Made by a program: the position numbers and the translations under genes. DNA of 35,759 bases from Comamonas granuli NBRC 101663. Its GTDB lineage: Bacteria; Pseudomonadota; Gammaproteobacteria; Burkholderiales; Burkholderiaceae_C. Positions within the stretch are counted from its first letter, which is position 1, and each line of letters opens with the position of its first letter. The notes under the pieces were generated by a model. It searched no databases, was not told the origin of the DNA, and saw nothing but the letters and a program-made list of their open reading frames with translations. Of this stretch, positions 9,301 to 15,814 are shown in pieces. The stretch is taken from assembly GCF_000739995.1 (NCBI RefSeq), contig NZ_BBJX01000022.1, positions 1 to 35,759 on the forward strand, given 5' to 3'.

Positions 9301-9877
9301 TGCTGTCGCCCGCAGCCATGCCGGCCCCGGTGACGGACAACACGCCGCTGCTGGCGTCGTAGGCCGCATGGATGATGGTGGGCCTGCGAGGTTCGAAGTT
9401 CAGATCGTCCAGGTCCAGTCCCAGATCTTCACCCGATATGGTGAAGTGGGTGATGTTCTGGAAGTGGGTGTTGGCGGAAAAATCGATGTTTTGGTAGGTT
9501 GTGTAGCTGCCGGTATTCAAGCCATAAGAGATGCCCGTCCCGGCCATGGCTCCGTTGTAGGGCGTGATCGCGACGTTGCTAAGGGATGAGGCACTGTAGG
9601 CGATGGCACCGAAGCTCAGTCCGGCGAGGGTGAAGACACTGCCATCGGCTGCTTCAATGCGAACACTGCTGATACCGCCCCTTGGACCCTCGTCGCAAAA
9701 CAGGAACCAGTCTGAGCCCCCATTTCCCAGTGGAGTGGAGCCGGAATTCGAAGTGACCGGCGAGTAAGTGTGGCTGCCCGTGATGGTGTACTTGATGCCA
9801 TCAAGCGTGAAGACATTGGTATTGAGGGCGCTAAAACCAGGGTTGTCGTCGTAGTTCTCGTCAGCAGGGATCGGCAT
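3377..9877 (-). CDS. giant RTX / autotransporter-repeat surface or secreted protein
   Basis: A 2166-aa protein without an N-terminal signal peptide. In order: a folded N-terminal region (about 1-165); three ~120-aa repeats, each opening with a pattern like SATYDASTG (166-530); a further Ig-like segment (530-690); a parallel beta-helix with several PATR-type units such as [11 protein letters not shown] (690-1235); two 101-aa cadherin/dystroglycan-like domains, almost identical (1385-1590); a Pro/Asp/Ser linker; RTX block 1 with GGxGxDxxx nonapeptides (1800-1857); a helical DUF4214-like insertion (about 1900-2030); RTX block 2 (2037-2072); and a C-terminus typical of type I secretion substrates. 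No autotransporter beta-barrel is present, so type I secretion is the best guess; no ABC/MFP/TolC genes lie in the window. The ATG at 9877 was preferred over a GTG at 9913. A weak AAAGAG precedes it. The likely role is adhesion or biofilm matrix, but this is inferred. Confidence 0.85.
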   Translation of the reverse strand: MPIPADENYDDNPGFSALNTNVFTLDGIKYTITGSHTYSPVTSNSGSTPLGNGGSDWFLFCDEGPRGGISSVRIEAADGSVFTLAGLSFGAIAYSASSLSNVAITPYNGAMAGTGISYGLNTGSYTTYQNIDFSANTHFQNITHFTISGEDLGLDLDDLNFEPRRPTIIHAAYDASSGVLSVTGAGMAAGDSIDSSKLTLTGQSGGSYTLSSGTTTASSATAFSITLNAADRLAVNGLLNKNGTSAVGGTPFNLAAAANWNSTVSAPADLTDNGVTVSNVSAPTITSATYDAYTHVLTVTGSNLVGTVGANNDISVSKLTLTGEGASIYTLTSSDVEVSNATSFSITLNATDRAQVEQMLNRNGASSTSGTSYNIAAADDWNSVITGSDISDSANPVTVSNVPVPTIASATYDASTGTLVVTGAGFSQLAGASNDIVASRFTFTGEGSTYTLTDTPNVDITSGTSFTLALSATDRAAIRQIANKNGTSSTGGTPYNLAAAEDWAAGADAAIVVADLTGNGITVSNANQAPVISNLNGDSVAWAGVGNSVTLDAGANALLADADLGALNGGNGDWSGASLTVQRAGTAVSSDVLGFHTAGALFTVSGANLQSGGQTFATYTYTGGVLAISFNSSGTAATNALVNDVAQRITYRSDTPAGDATLRYALSDGTASTTADVTVASDVIYVTNATDTATIDRSNGVSLSEAIAIAAADTTGSQTIVIDSSLAGQTLTLAGNVAINENLTLDLSAANGVTLTGGTLTLGAGATLTVLNGAGSAATIATPLSGTGALAKAGAGTLTLSGSNGGHSGSVTVEAGALQTSGGAALGDSSAVTVQAGAALTVGAAETIGALAGAGAVVLGATLTTGGAHISTEFSGEISGSGGLHKTGSGTLTLSGSNSYAGFTTLEGGTLRIASDGNLGQDTVVFSGGGGTLAVTGATTIDNAMSLLSSNSIVDTAANVTFSGMLNGGGTLTKTGAGTLTLSGSNALFTGGTWVYEGTLGVATGSGLGIGTVNLFSGTTLETTGATTVSNAIVLGGNAGIRTLADTTLSGAVTGVANLDIFGPGALTLLHPGNNVNAAYLHNGSTLLVHGALTANNVQAFGGATLGGSGSIGGGTVSVFSGGTLSPGSGTGTGVLTINGNLEMLSGTLAVQINGATAGAGYDQVVVQGTANVNGTTLAVVHGYTPASGDTYTLIVNDASDAVAGTFSGLAEGAASTAGGNGTVLTASYVGGTGNDFTLQAPTNVAPVATPSGGSTAFTEGANVASTPVVIDSGLTVADADSATLASATVAITGNFRSGEDVLAFSNDGATMGNISAHYDSGTGVLALISAGASATLAQWQAALRAVTYTNNSETPDTANRTISFVVHDGTNSSSAAHKAIAVTAVNDAPTVANAVPNQNATEDAAFSFQFAANTFADADVGDTLAYSAQLTGGGALPAWLSFDAATRTFSGTPANGDVGTLSIDVTASDGHGGTVTDSFSIVVANTNDAPTVANAIPDGSATQGAAFHFQFAANTFADVDVGDTLSYSAQLAGGGALPAWLNFSPITRTFSGTPTNGDVRTLSIDVIASDGHGGTVTNTFNLVVTVVPTVEPTPDPSPDPSPAPSTPIDGMLVVTTPGDGGTRIITIPVVQATRQDNPASPNADLADIPLVTAPDGRPIVLVSVPVGVGLQAQGLPSPVSGNAAATELGLRIDRIAGGSTDLTHNGQTFLATLDPSEPLTVHTITATAGPGFNPDVPFVISGSTAPADGRQAVLVDARALPSGSLIQVDHIDFVAIVGAVRIIGGAGQNAASGDGSAQWIVLGADDDILHGGGGNDVVASKGGNDRLYGDEGDDLVVGGVGDDHLEGGTGNDVLQGGMSDAGAWSFALNADGSLSMGYSASQRLLTDTHSVALSGHWSGGGVLDERIALVYQDYHLLETISLVFRGLTGELPSLQTMNILSSQGWSQAQLLQAAWNWYESTLPAGASAQDKMQALIGQTWGPGYASAQNIQIGLDYLAQGGTWAGALNVLVHAEPVRQRITHEGQLQLVQPSALGEMGWGADSGNDTLLGGAGNDVLIGGGGNDILDGGAGTDLAAFFGALPYFSVQARARTASGAAPGQQELVLRNALSGEEDILRDVELLQLGGQVYRIEWDGLQAQDTFQPLAEHVQLVSAEELVLVGLPGF
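3660..3765 (-). repeat. RTX nonapeptide block 2 in the giant protein
   Basis: Encodes three consecutive RTX-type calcium-binding units of the form [19 protein letters not shown], ending GTDLAAF. Such blocks fold as a beta-roll on binding calcium outside the cell and usually lie close to the type I secretion signal, as here. Confidence 0.85.
4305..4470 (-). repeat. RTX nonapeptide block 1 in the giant protein
   Basis: Encodes about six GGxGxDxL(x) units (for example [19 protein letters not shown]). It is separated from the second RTX block by roughly 180 residues that include a DUF4214-like helical insertion, an arrangement seen in other RTX adhesins. Confidence 0.85.
5110..5725 (-). repeat. 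two 303-bp tandem near-identical cadherin-like domain repeats
   Basis: Two consecutive copies with a 303-bp (101-codon) period encode domains beginning DAPTVANA and ending [10 protein letters not shown] plus a strand. They match almost throughout at DNA level, for example the shared GTCACCGT starts at 5145 and 5448. High identity suggests recent duplication or gene conversion and makes unequal recombination likely. Confidence 0.85.
5271..5278 (-). repeat. C8/G8 homopolymer inside the giant-protein gene
   Basis: Eight consecutive C on the + strand (G8 on the coding strand) encode the GGG of [10 protein letters not shown] in one cadherin-like domain. In the sister copy the same three glycines are written GGC GGC GGC. 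The frame is intact at this tract length; loss or gain of one base would truncate the protein before the RTX blocks and the secretion signal. Confidence 0.8.
6165..7800 (-). repeat. PATR-type beta-helix repeats in the giant protein
   Basis: Encodes several units built around K(T/A)[11 protein letters not shown] followed by a short variable loop and GGTL, the pattern of the autotransporter-associated beta-strand repeat. The region begins with a right-handed beta-helix cap-like segment ([19 protein letters not shown]). These repeats usually belong to type V passenger domains. Confidence 0.7.
8290..9390 (-). repeat. three ~120-residue repeats in the giant protein
   Basis: Three consecutive units share the scheme P-T-I-x-x-A-x-Y-D-A, then VTG, then S-K-L-T-L-T-G, then a serine/threonine-rich strand, a DR-type helix, NKNGTS, a glycine turn, a NLAAA-x-W segment and VTVSNV. 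Period is about 350-365 bp. I do not know a formal family name for this repeat. Confidence 0.75.
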
Positions 9878-10371
9878 GGAGTGCTCTTTGAAGTTCCGTG
9901 TCAAATATTCCACTGTCGCTTGCCTGGCAAGCGCTAGAAGCTATCAATTCAGTAGCTTTCGATGCACCGTTCACTCAGCACAACCACCCCTGCGGCACGT
10001 TCGGCGCCGGAAAGTCCTTGTCCGCGCCCAAACGCACTCCCCCGTACCGGTGCCAAGCCCTTGGCTGGTGTTCTTGCAGGCGTACGATTTCACGTGGCAT
10101 TGCATGGGGAGCCATGGGGGCGGTGACCGTGGTGGTGTGTTCTCAATGGCAAGAACGTCGAATCGTTTTGGCCGCTGAGGCAGATGCAGCAAGCGTCGCC
10201 AGCGATGGTTTGGATGACTCTGGACGGTGATGCCGCTGGCTTGGCCGCGCGAGGCATGTTGCCAGAATGGCAGGCCATCTTCATCGCGCGAGCGAGTCTC
10301 GCACCAATAAGGTCTGGTTCTCTGCCGGCACGGGCGCCAGGCGCTGGGCATGCCCTGCCGAGACCGATGTT
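9878..10371. other. 494-nt gene-poor spacer
   Basis: Between the start of the giant-protein gene and the end of the MocA-like gene. Several short reading frames exist on both strands, but none has a family-like protein sequence, a good ribosome site or codon use like the neighbours. The only structured element I see is a family 1 intergenic repeat at 9914-9960, just upstream of the giant gene. The upstream promoter of the giant gene should lie here; I cannot assign -35/-10 boxes with confidence. Confidence 0.6.
9914..9960 (-). repeat. family 1 intergenic repeat, copy A
   Basis: Read on the - strand it gives AGCTA-spacer-TAGCT followed by CGCTTGCC-A-GGCAAGCG. It therefore has two adjacent hairpins: AAGCTA/TAGCTT (9938-9943 with 9953-9958) and CGCTTGCC/GGCAAGCG (9917-9924 with 9926-9933). 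It lies 37 nt upstream of the giant-protein start codon, inside its probable leader or promoter. Confidence 0.7.
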
Positions 10372-11067
10372 TCAGCCGCCTGAGCTGTGCAGAATCCTAT
10401 GGATCGATACAGGCAGCTCCAGGCGCACCCCGCACGCGCTGCGCAGGCGCTGCAGGTCCTCGGGCGTGTCCACGTCGGTGGTGTAGCGCGCGTGCGTGGC
10501 GGGCAGGGCGTGCACCTGCTGCGGGTGGCTGCTGCGCCACTCGCGCACGCCCTGGCCGGCAGGTGCCTGCAGAATGGCGCTGCGCAGCTGCGGCCCGAAG
10601 GCAATCGGGTGGCCGGGCTGGCCATCGTGCTGGGGCACGACCAGCGCCGTGCCGGGGGGACGCGTGCGCCAGGCCTCGAGCACGGCCTGGATGTCGCCGT
10701 CTTCGAGCAGGGGCTGGTCCGCCAGGGCCACGAGCAGCGTCTCCAGGCCGGGTGGCAGCGCCGCCAGGCCGCAGCGCAGGGAGGCGGCCGGGCCATCGTC
10801 GGGCGCGGGGTTGGTGACCCAGCCCACCTGCGCCAGGGCGCCCACGCTGCGCTGCTGCTGCAGCACGGCGGCGAGCTGCGCCGCATGGTGGCCCAGCACC
10901 ACGGCGATGGGGCCTGTGCCCGCGAGTTGCAGCAGGCGGATCTGCCGCAGCAGCAGGGTTTCGCCGTCGCGCCGCAGCAGCGCCTTGGGCACGCCGCCCA
11001 GGCGGCGGCCCGCACCGGCCGCCATGAGCACCGCGCCCACGGCGGGCGCGGGCGGCGCTGTGCTCAT
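10372..11067 (-). CDS. MocA-like molybdopterin cytidylyltransferase / NTP transferase
   Basis: A 231-aa nucleotidyltransferase of the MobA/MocA type. It has the N-terminal signature AVLMAAGAGRRLGGVPKALL (residues about 12-31), which binds the nucleotide, the acidic ALADQPLL motif near residue 117, and a PGHPIAFG segment typical of the MocA group. The likely reaction is transfer of CMP from CTP to molybdopterin, giving the cytosine-dinucleotide cofactor used by xanthine-oxidase-family enzymes. Its start codon overlaps the stop of the XdhC-like gene (ATGA, 11064-11067), so it is the last gene of the cox cluster and probably makes the cofactor for the CoxL-like subunit. The upstream open frame extends much further but is the other-frame shadow of xdhC. 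Confidence 0.85.
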   Translation of the reverse strand: MSTAPPAPAVGAVLMAAGAGRRLGGVPKALLRRDGETLLLRQIRLLQLAGTGPIAVVLGHHAAQLAAVLQQQRSVGALAQVGWVTNPAPDDGPAASLRCGLAALPPGLETLLVALADQPLLEDGDIQAVLEAWRTRPPGTALVVPQHDGQPGHPIAFGPQLRSAILQAPAGQGVREWRSSHPQQVHALPATHARYTTDVDTPEDLQRLRSACGVRLELPVSIHRILHSSGG

Positions 11068-12107
11068 GGGCGCACCTGGCAGGCCGAGCCGGGCGAGGCC
11101 AGCCCCTGCTGGTCCTTCACGTGGGCCACGTCCAGGTCGCGCGGCAGGGTGACGCCGTTCTTCACGGCCAGCACTTCGGCCATGATGCTCACGGCAATCT
11201 CCGGCGGCGTCTTGCTGCCGATGTAGATGCCGATGGGGCCGCGCAGGCGCGCCAGGCTGTGCTCGGTCTGGCCCAGGTGTTCGATCATGCGCTGGCGCCG
11301 GGCCTCGTTGTTGCGCCGGCTGCCGATGGCGCCGATGTAGAAGGCCGGGGTCTCTAGCGCCTGCAGCAGGGCCAGGTCGTCGAGCTTGGGGTCGTGCGTG
11401 AGGGCGATGACGCAGGTGCGCGCGTCCGGGCGGAACAGGGCCACGGTGTCGTCGGGCATGGTGGCGGCCACCTGTGCGCCCGGCACGCTCCAGCTGCTGC
11501 GGTATTCCTCGCGCGGGTCGCATACGGTGACGGCAAAGCCCGAGAACAGCGCCATGGTGGCGAGGTATTCGCTCATCTGCCCGGCGCCGATGATGAGCAT
11601 GCGGTATTCGGGGCCGAAGGTGTTGATGAGCGCCTGGTCATCGAGGATCAGCTCGGCCGGCGCGGCTGCCGGCTTGAGCTGCACGCTGCCGTCGGCGAGC
11701 AGCACGCGCCGGTGCATCAGGCGGCCCGCGTCCAGGGCCTGCACCAGCGCCTGCAGGCTGGCGGCGTCGGGGTTGAATTCCAGCAGCACCTCCAGTGTGC
11801 CGCCGCAGGGCAGTCCGAAGCGGTGCGCCTCGTCCGCGGTGACGCCGTACTTGGCGAATTGCGGGGGACCGCCGTGGGGCAGGGCGTCGGCGGCGCCGGG
11901 CTGGGTGTAGCGCGCAATCAGGTCGTCTTCGATGCAGCCGCCCGAGACCGAGCCGACGACGGCGCCGTCGTCCCGCAGCGCCATGATGGAGCCCACCGGC
12001 CGGGGCGAGGAGCCCCAGGTGCGCACCACGGTGGCGAGCACGGCTTGGCGCCCCGCCAGGCGCCAGTCGCGCAGGGCGCGCAGTACGGTGACGTCGAGGT
12101 TTTCCAT
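11064..12107 (-). CDS. XdhC/CoxF-family molybdenum cofactor insertion and maturation factor
   Basis: A 347-aa protein with both halves of the family: an N-terminal XdhC/CoxI domain (about residues 10-75, with TWGSSPRPVGSIM and GSVSGGCIEDDL) and a C-terminal Rossmann domain (about 165-310, with MLIIGAGQMSEYLA and ALTHDPKLDD, then GAIGSRRNN). Members bind the molybdenum cofactor and load it, after sulfuration, into the molybdoenzyme. GGAGG lies 9 nt before the ATG. The gene sits 19 nt after coxG and overlaps the MocA-like gene, consistent with a maturation pair: MocA adds CMP and XdhC protects and delivers the cofactor. In the cox literature the equivalent position is CoxF or CoxI; which one applies is not decided by sequence. 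Confidence 0.88.
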   Translation of the reverse strand: MENLDVTVLRALRDWRLAGRQAVLATVVRTWGSSPRPVGSIMALRDDGAVVGSVSGGCIEDDLIARYTQPGAADALPHGGPPQFAKYGVTADEAHRFGLPCGGTLEVLLEFNPDAASLQALVQALDAGRLMHRRVLLADGSVQLKPAAAPAELILDDQALINTFGPEYRMLIIGAGQMSEYLATMALFSGFAVTVCDPREEYRSSWSVPGAQVAATMPDDTVALFRPDARTCVIALTHDPKLDDLALLQALETPAFYIGAIGSRRNNEARRQRMIEHLGQTEHSLARLRGPIGIYIGSKTPPEIAVSIMAEVLAVKNGVTLPRDLDVAHVKDQQGLASPGSACQVRP

Positions 12108-12126
12108 GGTGACCTGCCTCCGCGGT

Positions 12127-12702
12127 TCAGCGCAGTGCCCAGACTGCCGCGAGTGCGGCGAGTATGGCCAGCGCCACCCACAGCCAGACGGGAATGCCGC
12201 CGGCCGGGGCAGGCGGGGCCGCGGCGGCGCCTGGCGCCTCCTCTGTGGCGGGCGCCGGGTGGCGGCGCTGCATTTCCTCGTCGAAGCGCTGGAAAAAGCT
12301 CTCGGCCATGGACTTGGCCACGCCGTCGATCAGGCGCTGGCCCACCTGCGCGATCTTGCCGCCCACGGTGGCGTGCACCGTGTAGGCCAGGGTGCAGCCC
12401 GTCTCCCCGGGGGTGAGGGCCACCTGCGCGCTGCCCTTGCCGAAACCGGCCACGCCACCGTTGCCCTCGAAGTGCAGGGTGTAGCTGTGCGGGGCGTTGA
12501 CCTCGGCCAGCTCGATGGCGCCCTTGAACTTGGCCGCCACGGGGCCGACCTTGATGGCGTTGACCAGGGCATAGCTGTGGTCGCCGGTGGCTTCGATGCT
12601 GTCGCAGCCGGGGATGCAGGCCTTGAGCACTTCGGGGTCGTTCAGGGCGTCCCAGGCCTGTTGCTGCGAGACGGCGAGAAGGCGCGAGCCTTGCATTTCC
12701 AT
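12127..12702 (-). CDS. coxG: CoxG-family protein with C-terminal membrane anchor
   Basis: A 191-aa protein of the CoxG (SRPBCC-fold) family. The start MEMQGSRLLAVSQQQAWDAL and the segment LNDPEVLKACIPGCDSIE are diagnostic for this family. After the fold (residues 1-145) comes an Ala/Pro linker and a hydrophobic helix at about 168-188 (VWLWVALAILAALAAVWAL), ending in a single Arg. CoxG is reported to recruit the molybdoenzyme to the cytoplasmic membrane, probably by binding menaquinone/ubiquinone; the C-terminal anchor here fits such a role. AAGGAG is 9 nt before the ATG and lies within the last codons of the preceding coxE. Codons upstream of 12702 are read in another frame of coxE and were excluded. 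Confidence 0.88.
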   Translation of the reverse strand: MEMQGSRLLAVSQQQAWDALNDPEVLKACIPGCDSIEATGDHSYALVNAIKVGPVAAKFKGAIELAEVNAPHSYTLHFEGNGGVAGFGKGSAQVALTPGETGCTLAYTVHATVGGKIAQVGQRLIDGVAKSMAESFFQRFDEEMQRRHPAPATEEAPGAAAAPPAPAGGIPVWLWVALAILAALAAVWALR

Positions 12703-12707
12703 GGTGT

Positions 12708-13964
12708 CTATCTCCTTGTGGTCTTCAAGAGCGCGGCGATGGCGCCCGCCAGCTCCTCCAGGCGGCTGAGGTTGTGCACGGCGAGCATGCCGTCGGCCAT
12801 GCGGTGCAGCACGGCCGCGCCGCGTGCGCTCGGCGTGTAGCCCTCGAAGCGCAGCAGCGGGTTGAGCCACAGCAGGCGGCGCGTGTGGCGTTTGAGCCAG
12901 GCGAGCTCGTGGGCCAGGGCCGCGGGCTCGCCGGTGTCCAGGCCGTCGGTCACGATCAGCGCCAGCGTGCGCCGCCCCACGAGGCGGCGCGCGTACTGCT
13001 GGCGCAGCTGCTCCAGGCTGCTGCCCAGGCGCGTGCCGCCGGCGAAGTCGGCGATGCGCTGCGAGGCCGAGCGCAGCATGGCGTCGGTGTCGGCCAGGGC
13101 AAAGGCCGGGCCCAGGTCGGTCAGGTGCGTGCCGAAGGCGAACACGTCGCGCCGCAGCGCCAGGCGCAGCCCGTTCACCTGCACATGGGCCGTGGCGGCG
13201 TGCACAAAGGCGAGCAGCAGGCGTGCATAGCGCTCCATGGAGCCCGACACGTCCACCAGCACCAGCAGCGGCAGGCTTTGGCGGCGCCGCTGCAGGCGCT
13301 CGAGGGCCACCACGTCGCCGCCGCGGCGCGCGGCCGCGTGCAGGGTGTGCGCCCAGTGGATGCGTGCGCCCCGGCTGCCCGCGCGCGTGCGCCGCCCGGG
13401 CACGGTGGGCAGGGGCAGCGGGATGTCGCGCACCAGGCGCTCGACGAGCCGGTATTCGCTGGCGCTCAACTGGTTGAAGTCCGCCGTGCGCAGGCGCTCC
13501 CGGGCGCTGGCCGTCATGGCTGCGTCCAGCTCCATGGCCTGCTCGGCGCCGGCCTGCCCCGGGGTGGGCGATCGGGGCGGAGCCAGGGCTTCGCGCACGC
13601 GCGGGCGCTGGCGCGGCGCGGGTGCGGCCCCGGGTGCGCGCGGCAGCATCTGGGCCAGCAGCTTGCGCGCCAGCTCCGGGTCGCGGAAGAAGGCGTCGAA
13701 CAGCTCGCGGAACACGGCGCGGTCCTGCGCGCGGCTCACGAGCACGGCCTCCAGCGCGGCGCTCACGTCGTCCCGGCGCCCCAGGTCCACGCAGCCCAGG
13801 GCCTGCGGCGCCAGGGCCAGGCGGGCGGCATCCACCGGCACGCCGGCGCGGCGCAGGGCCCGGCCAAAGGCGGCCAGGTTGCCCGCCAGCTTGCCGCTGC
13901 GCGCATCGCCCAACTGGGGCACGCGCTGCGGCGCGGCTTGCAAGGGGGCGCTGGGGGGCAGCAT
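12708..13964 (-). CDS. coxE: CoxE-like von Willebrand factor A domain protein
   Basis: A 418-aa protein with an N-terminal helical region (about 1-200, Pro/Arg-rich linker near 115-140) and a C-terminal vWA domain. The MIDAS motif is visible as Asp238-Val-Ser240-Gly-Ser242 (LVLVDVSGSMERY), a conserved Thr in GGTRLGSSL and TDGLDTG further on. CoxE works with the CoxD AAA+ ATPase in maturing the bimetallic or Mo site. It starts 10 nt after the CoxD stop; the ATG at 13964 was chosen because the longer open frame runs into coxD. The stop is 5 nt before the coxG start. CoxD and CoxE form the usual MoxR/VWA pair, so substrate remodelling together is likely. Confidence 0.88.
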   Translation of the reverse strand: MLPPSAPLQAAPQRVPQLGDARSGKLAGNLAAFGRALRRAGVPVDAARLALAPQALGCVDLGRRDDVSAALEAVLVSRAQDRAVFRELFDAFFRDPELARKLLAQMLPRAPGAAPAPRQRPRVREALAPPRSPTPGQAGAEQAMELDAAMTASARERLRTADFNQLSASEYRLVERLVRDIPLPLPTVPGRRTRAGSRGARIHWAHTLHAAARRGGDVVALERLQRRRQSLPLLVLVDVSGSMERYARLLLAFVHAATAHVQVNGLRLALRRDVFAFGTHLTDLGPAFALADTDAMLRSASQRIADFAGGTRLGSSLEQLRQQYARRLVGRRTLALIVTDGLDTGEPAALAHELAWLKRHTRRLLWLNPLLRFEGYTPSARGAAVLHRMADGMLAVHNLSRLEELAGAIAALLKTTRR

Positions 13965-13974
13965 GGGCGCGCTT

Positions 13975-14892
13975 TCAGGCAGCAGCCTGGGCGGCCTGCA
14001 GCACCTGGGCGGCCAGGCGCCCGTCCAGGGCGGCGAGGTCGTCGCGCTGCTTGAACAGGATGCCGGCGGTGTCCACCACGACCTCGGGGTCGAGCTGCAC
14101 GGTATCGAGGGCGACGAGCGCGCGCGCCCATTCCACCGTCTCGGCAATGCCGGGGGCGCGCTGGAAGGATCCGCCATACGGGGTGCTGCGCAGTTGCTGC
14201 ACAAAGGCTGTGACCTGCGCGGCCAGTTGCTGCGGCGCTTCGGGCACCAGGGCGTGCACGATGGCCAGCTCGCGCTCGCGCTCGGGGTAGTCCAGCCAGT
14301 GGTAGAGGCAGCGGCGCTTGATGGCGTCGCTCAGGTCGCGCGTGCGGTTGCTGGTGAGCAGCGTGACGGGCGGCACGCTGGCACGGATGGTGCCCAGCTC
14401 GGGGATGCTGACCTGGTATTCGCCCAGGTATTCGAGCAGAAAGGCCTCGAAGGGCTCGTCGGCGCGGTCCACCTCGTCGATGAGCAGCAGGGCGCCCGGG
14501 GCGGGCGCCTCCAGCGCCTGCAGCAGCGGGCGGCGCACGAGGTAGCGCGGGTGGTAGACATCCTGCTCCAGCGTGCTGGCCGGGGCCGTGCCTTCGGCGG
14601 CGCGCAGGTGCAGGAGCTGCGCGGCGTAGTTCCATTCGTACAAGGCCTCGCGCTGCTCCAGGCCGTCGAAGCATTGCAGGCGCAGCAGGCTGCGGCCCAG
14701 CACGCGCGCCAGGGCCTTGGCCAGCTCGGTCTTGCCCACGCCCGGCTCGCCCTCCAGCAGCAGGGGGCGCTGCAGCCTCAGCGCCAGGAACACGGCCGTG
14801 GCCAGGCGCCGGTCGGCAAAGTAGCCCTCGCGCTGCAAGGCATGGATCAGCGTATCTATGGAGTCGAGGGCAGGGCGCTCAGGGACGTTCAT
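13975..14892 (-). CDS. coxD: CoxD-like MoxR-family AAA+ ATPase
   Basis: A 305-aa MoxR-type AAA+ ATPase. Walker A is GEPGVGKT (residues 48-55), Walker B is LLLIDEVD with Asp139-Glu140, sensor 1 is LLTSNRTRDL and an arginine-containing AIKRRCLYHW segment follows, with the C-terminal lid domain to residue about 300. In aerobic CO dehydrogenase clusters CoxD uses ATP to build the active-site sulfur/copper centre with CoxE and CoxF; whether copper is involved in this form II-like system is unknown. It starts 117 nt after the coxM stop, the largest gap inside the cluster, where a family 1 repeat and a GC-rich hairpin lie. No clear Shine-Dalgarno sequence precedes the ATG. Confidence 0.9.
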   Translation of the reverse strand: MNVPERPALDSIDTLIHALQREGYFADRRLATAVFLALRLQRPLLLEGEPGVGKTELAKALARVLGRSLLRLQCFDGLEQREALYEWNYAAQLLHLRAAEGTAPASTLEQDVYHPRYLVRRPLLQALEAPAPGALLLIDEVDRADEPFEAFLLEYLGEYQVSIPELGTIRASVPPVTLLTSNRTRDLSDAIKRRCLYHWLDYPERERELAIVHALVPEAPQQLAAQVTAFVQQLRSTPYGGSFQRAPGIAETVEWARALVALDTVQLDPEVVVDTAGILFKQRDDLAALDGRLAAQVLQAAQAAA

Positions 14893-14902
14893 GGAAACCG
14901 CA

Positions 14903-14952
14903 AAGCTATCAAAACAAGAGCTGCTTGCGCAGGCTGGGTAAGCGCTGGAGGC
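14903..14952 (+). repeat. family 1 intergenic repeat, copy B
   Basis: Reads AGCTATCAAAACAAGAGCT, then GCTTGCGC, GGCTGGGTAAGCGCTGGAGG. It contains an AGCT/AGCT hairpin and a GCTT...AAGC hairpin, and lies between coxM and coxD. It is the best match to the consensus used for this family. Confidence 0.75.
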
Positions 14953-14978
14953 CTAAAACACTCAAAATTCCGAAGGGC

Positions 14979-15005
14979 GGCGGCGCCCCCGGGCGGGGCG
15001 CCGCC
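14979..15005. other. GC-rich hairpin between coxM and coxD
   Basis: A perfect 11-bp stem GGCGGCGCCCC / GGGGCGCCGCC with a CGGGC loop begins 4 nt after the coxM stop codon. On the - strand it is followed only by a weak T-rich stretch (TTCGGAATTTT), so it may attenuate transcription or protect the upstream SLM message rather than end it. Confidence 0.6.
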
Positions 15006-15009
15006 GGGC

Positions 15010-15801
15010 TCAGGCCAGCGCCTGCGCCACGGCGCGCTGCGCCATCACGCCCACGAGGTGCGCGCGGTAGGCGGCGCTGCCGTGCAGGTCGCTGGACATG
15101 TCAGCTTCCGCCGTGGCCACGCCGGCCAGGGCAGCGGGTGTGAAGCTCGCGCCCAGCGCCGCCTCCATGGCCTTGTGGCGGAACACGCCGTTGCCGCCAC
15201 CGGTCACGGCCACGCGCACGCCGCCCGCCGTCTGCGCGACGAACACGCCAACCAGCGCAAAGCGCGAGGCCGGCTGGGCAAACTTGACGTAGGCCGCGCG
15301 CTGGGGGATGGGAAAGCTCACCGCGGTGATGATCTCGCCCTCGTCCAGCGCGGTGGCGAACAGGCCCTGGAAGAAGCCGTCGGCCGGGATCTGGCGCGCC
15401 GTGGTGTGCACCGTGGCGCCCAGGCCCAGCAGCGCGGCGGGGTAGTCGGCTGCGGGGTCGTTGTTGGCGACCGAGCCGCCCAGGGTGCCGCGCGCGCGCA
15501 CCTGCCGGTCGCCGATGAGGCCGGCCAGGTGCGCCAGCGCGGGGAGGGCGGTGCGCACCTCGGCGCTTTCGGCCACGTCGCAGTGGCGCGTCATGGCGCC
15601 GATGACCAGGGCCTGGCCCTCGCGGCGTATGCCCTGCAGCGCGGCAATGCCGCCCAGGTCCACGACCTGCTCGGGCGCGGCCAGGCGCAGCTTCATCGAG
15701 GCCAGCAGGGTCTGGCCGCCCGCCAGCAGCTTGCCGCCCGCCTGGGCGAGCCGCAGCGCGTCGGCCTGGGTGGCGGGACGCTCGTAGGTGAATGCATACA
15801 T
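15010..15801 (-). CDS. coxM: CoxM-like FAD-binding medium subunit
   Basis: A 263-aa flavoprotein subunit of a xanthine-oxidase-family hydroxylase. The FAD-contacting motifs AGGQT (residues 27-31) and TLGGS (106-110, in [18 protein letters not shown]) are present, followed by the C-terminal CODH flavoprotein domain (about 165-263). It passes electrons from the iron-sulfur subunit to FAD and then to the quinone pool. The usual length is about 260-290 aa. GAGGAGG lies 8 nt before the ATG; longer frames upstream are shadows of coxL. It follows coxL by 13 nt, giving the gene order S-L-M rather than the M-S-L order of the classic Oligotropha cluster. Confidence 0.93.
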   Translation of the reverse strand: MYAFTYERPATQADALRLAQAGGKLLAGGQTLLASMKLRLAAPEQVVDLGGIAALQGIRREGQALVIGAMTRHCDVAESAEVRTALPALAHLAGLIGDRQVRARGTLGGSVANNDPAADYPAALLGLGATVHTTARQIPADGFFQGLFATALDEGEIITAVSFPIPQRAAYVKFAQPASRFALVGVFVAQTAGGVRVAVTGGGNGVFRHKAMEAALGASFTPAALAGVATAEADMSSDLHGSAAYRAHLVGVMAQRAVAQALA

Positions 15802-15814
15802 GCGTGGTTCCTCC

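Noticed and set aside
9878-9913. GTG at 9913 as start of the giant protein (adds 12 residues)
   Set aside because: The GTG lies at the edge of repeat copy A without a ribosome site. The ATG at 9877 gives a more typical N-terminus for the protein.
9898-10351. Small genes in the 9878-10371 spacer
   Set aside because: Several short frames on both strands, none with a convincing ribosome site or recognisable protein. Codon use does not match the neighbours.
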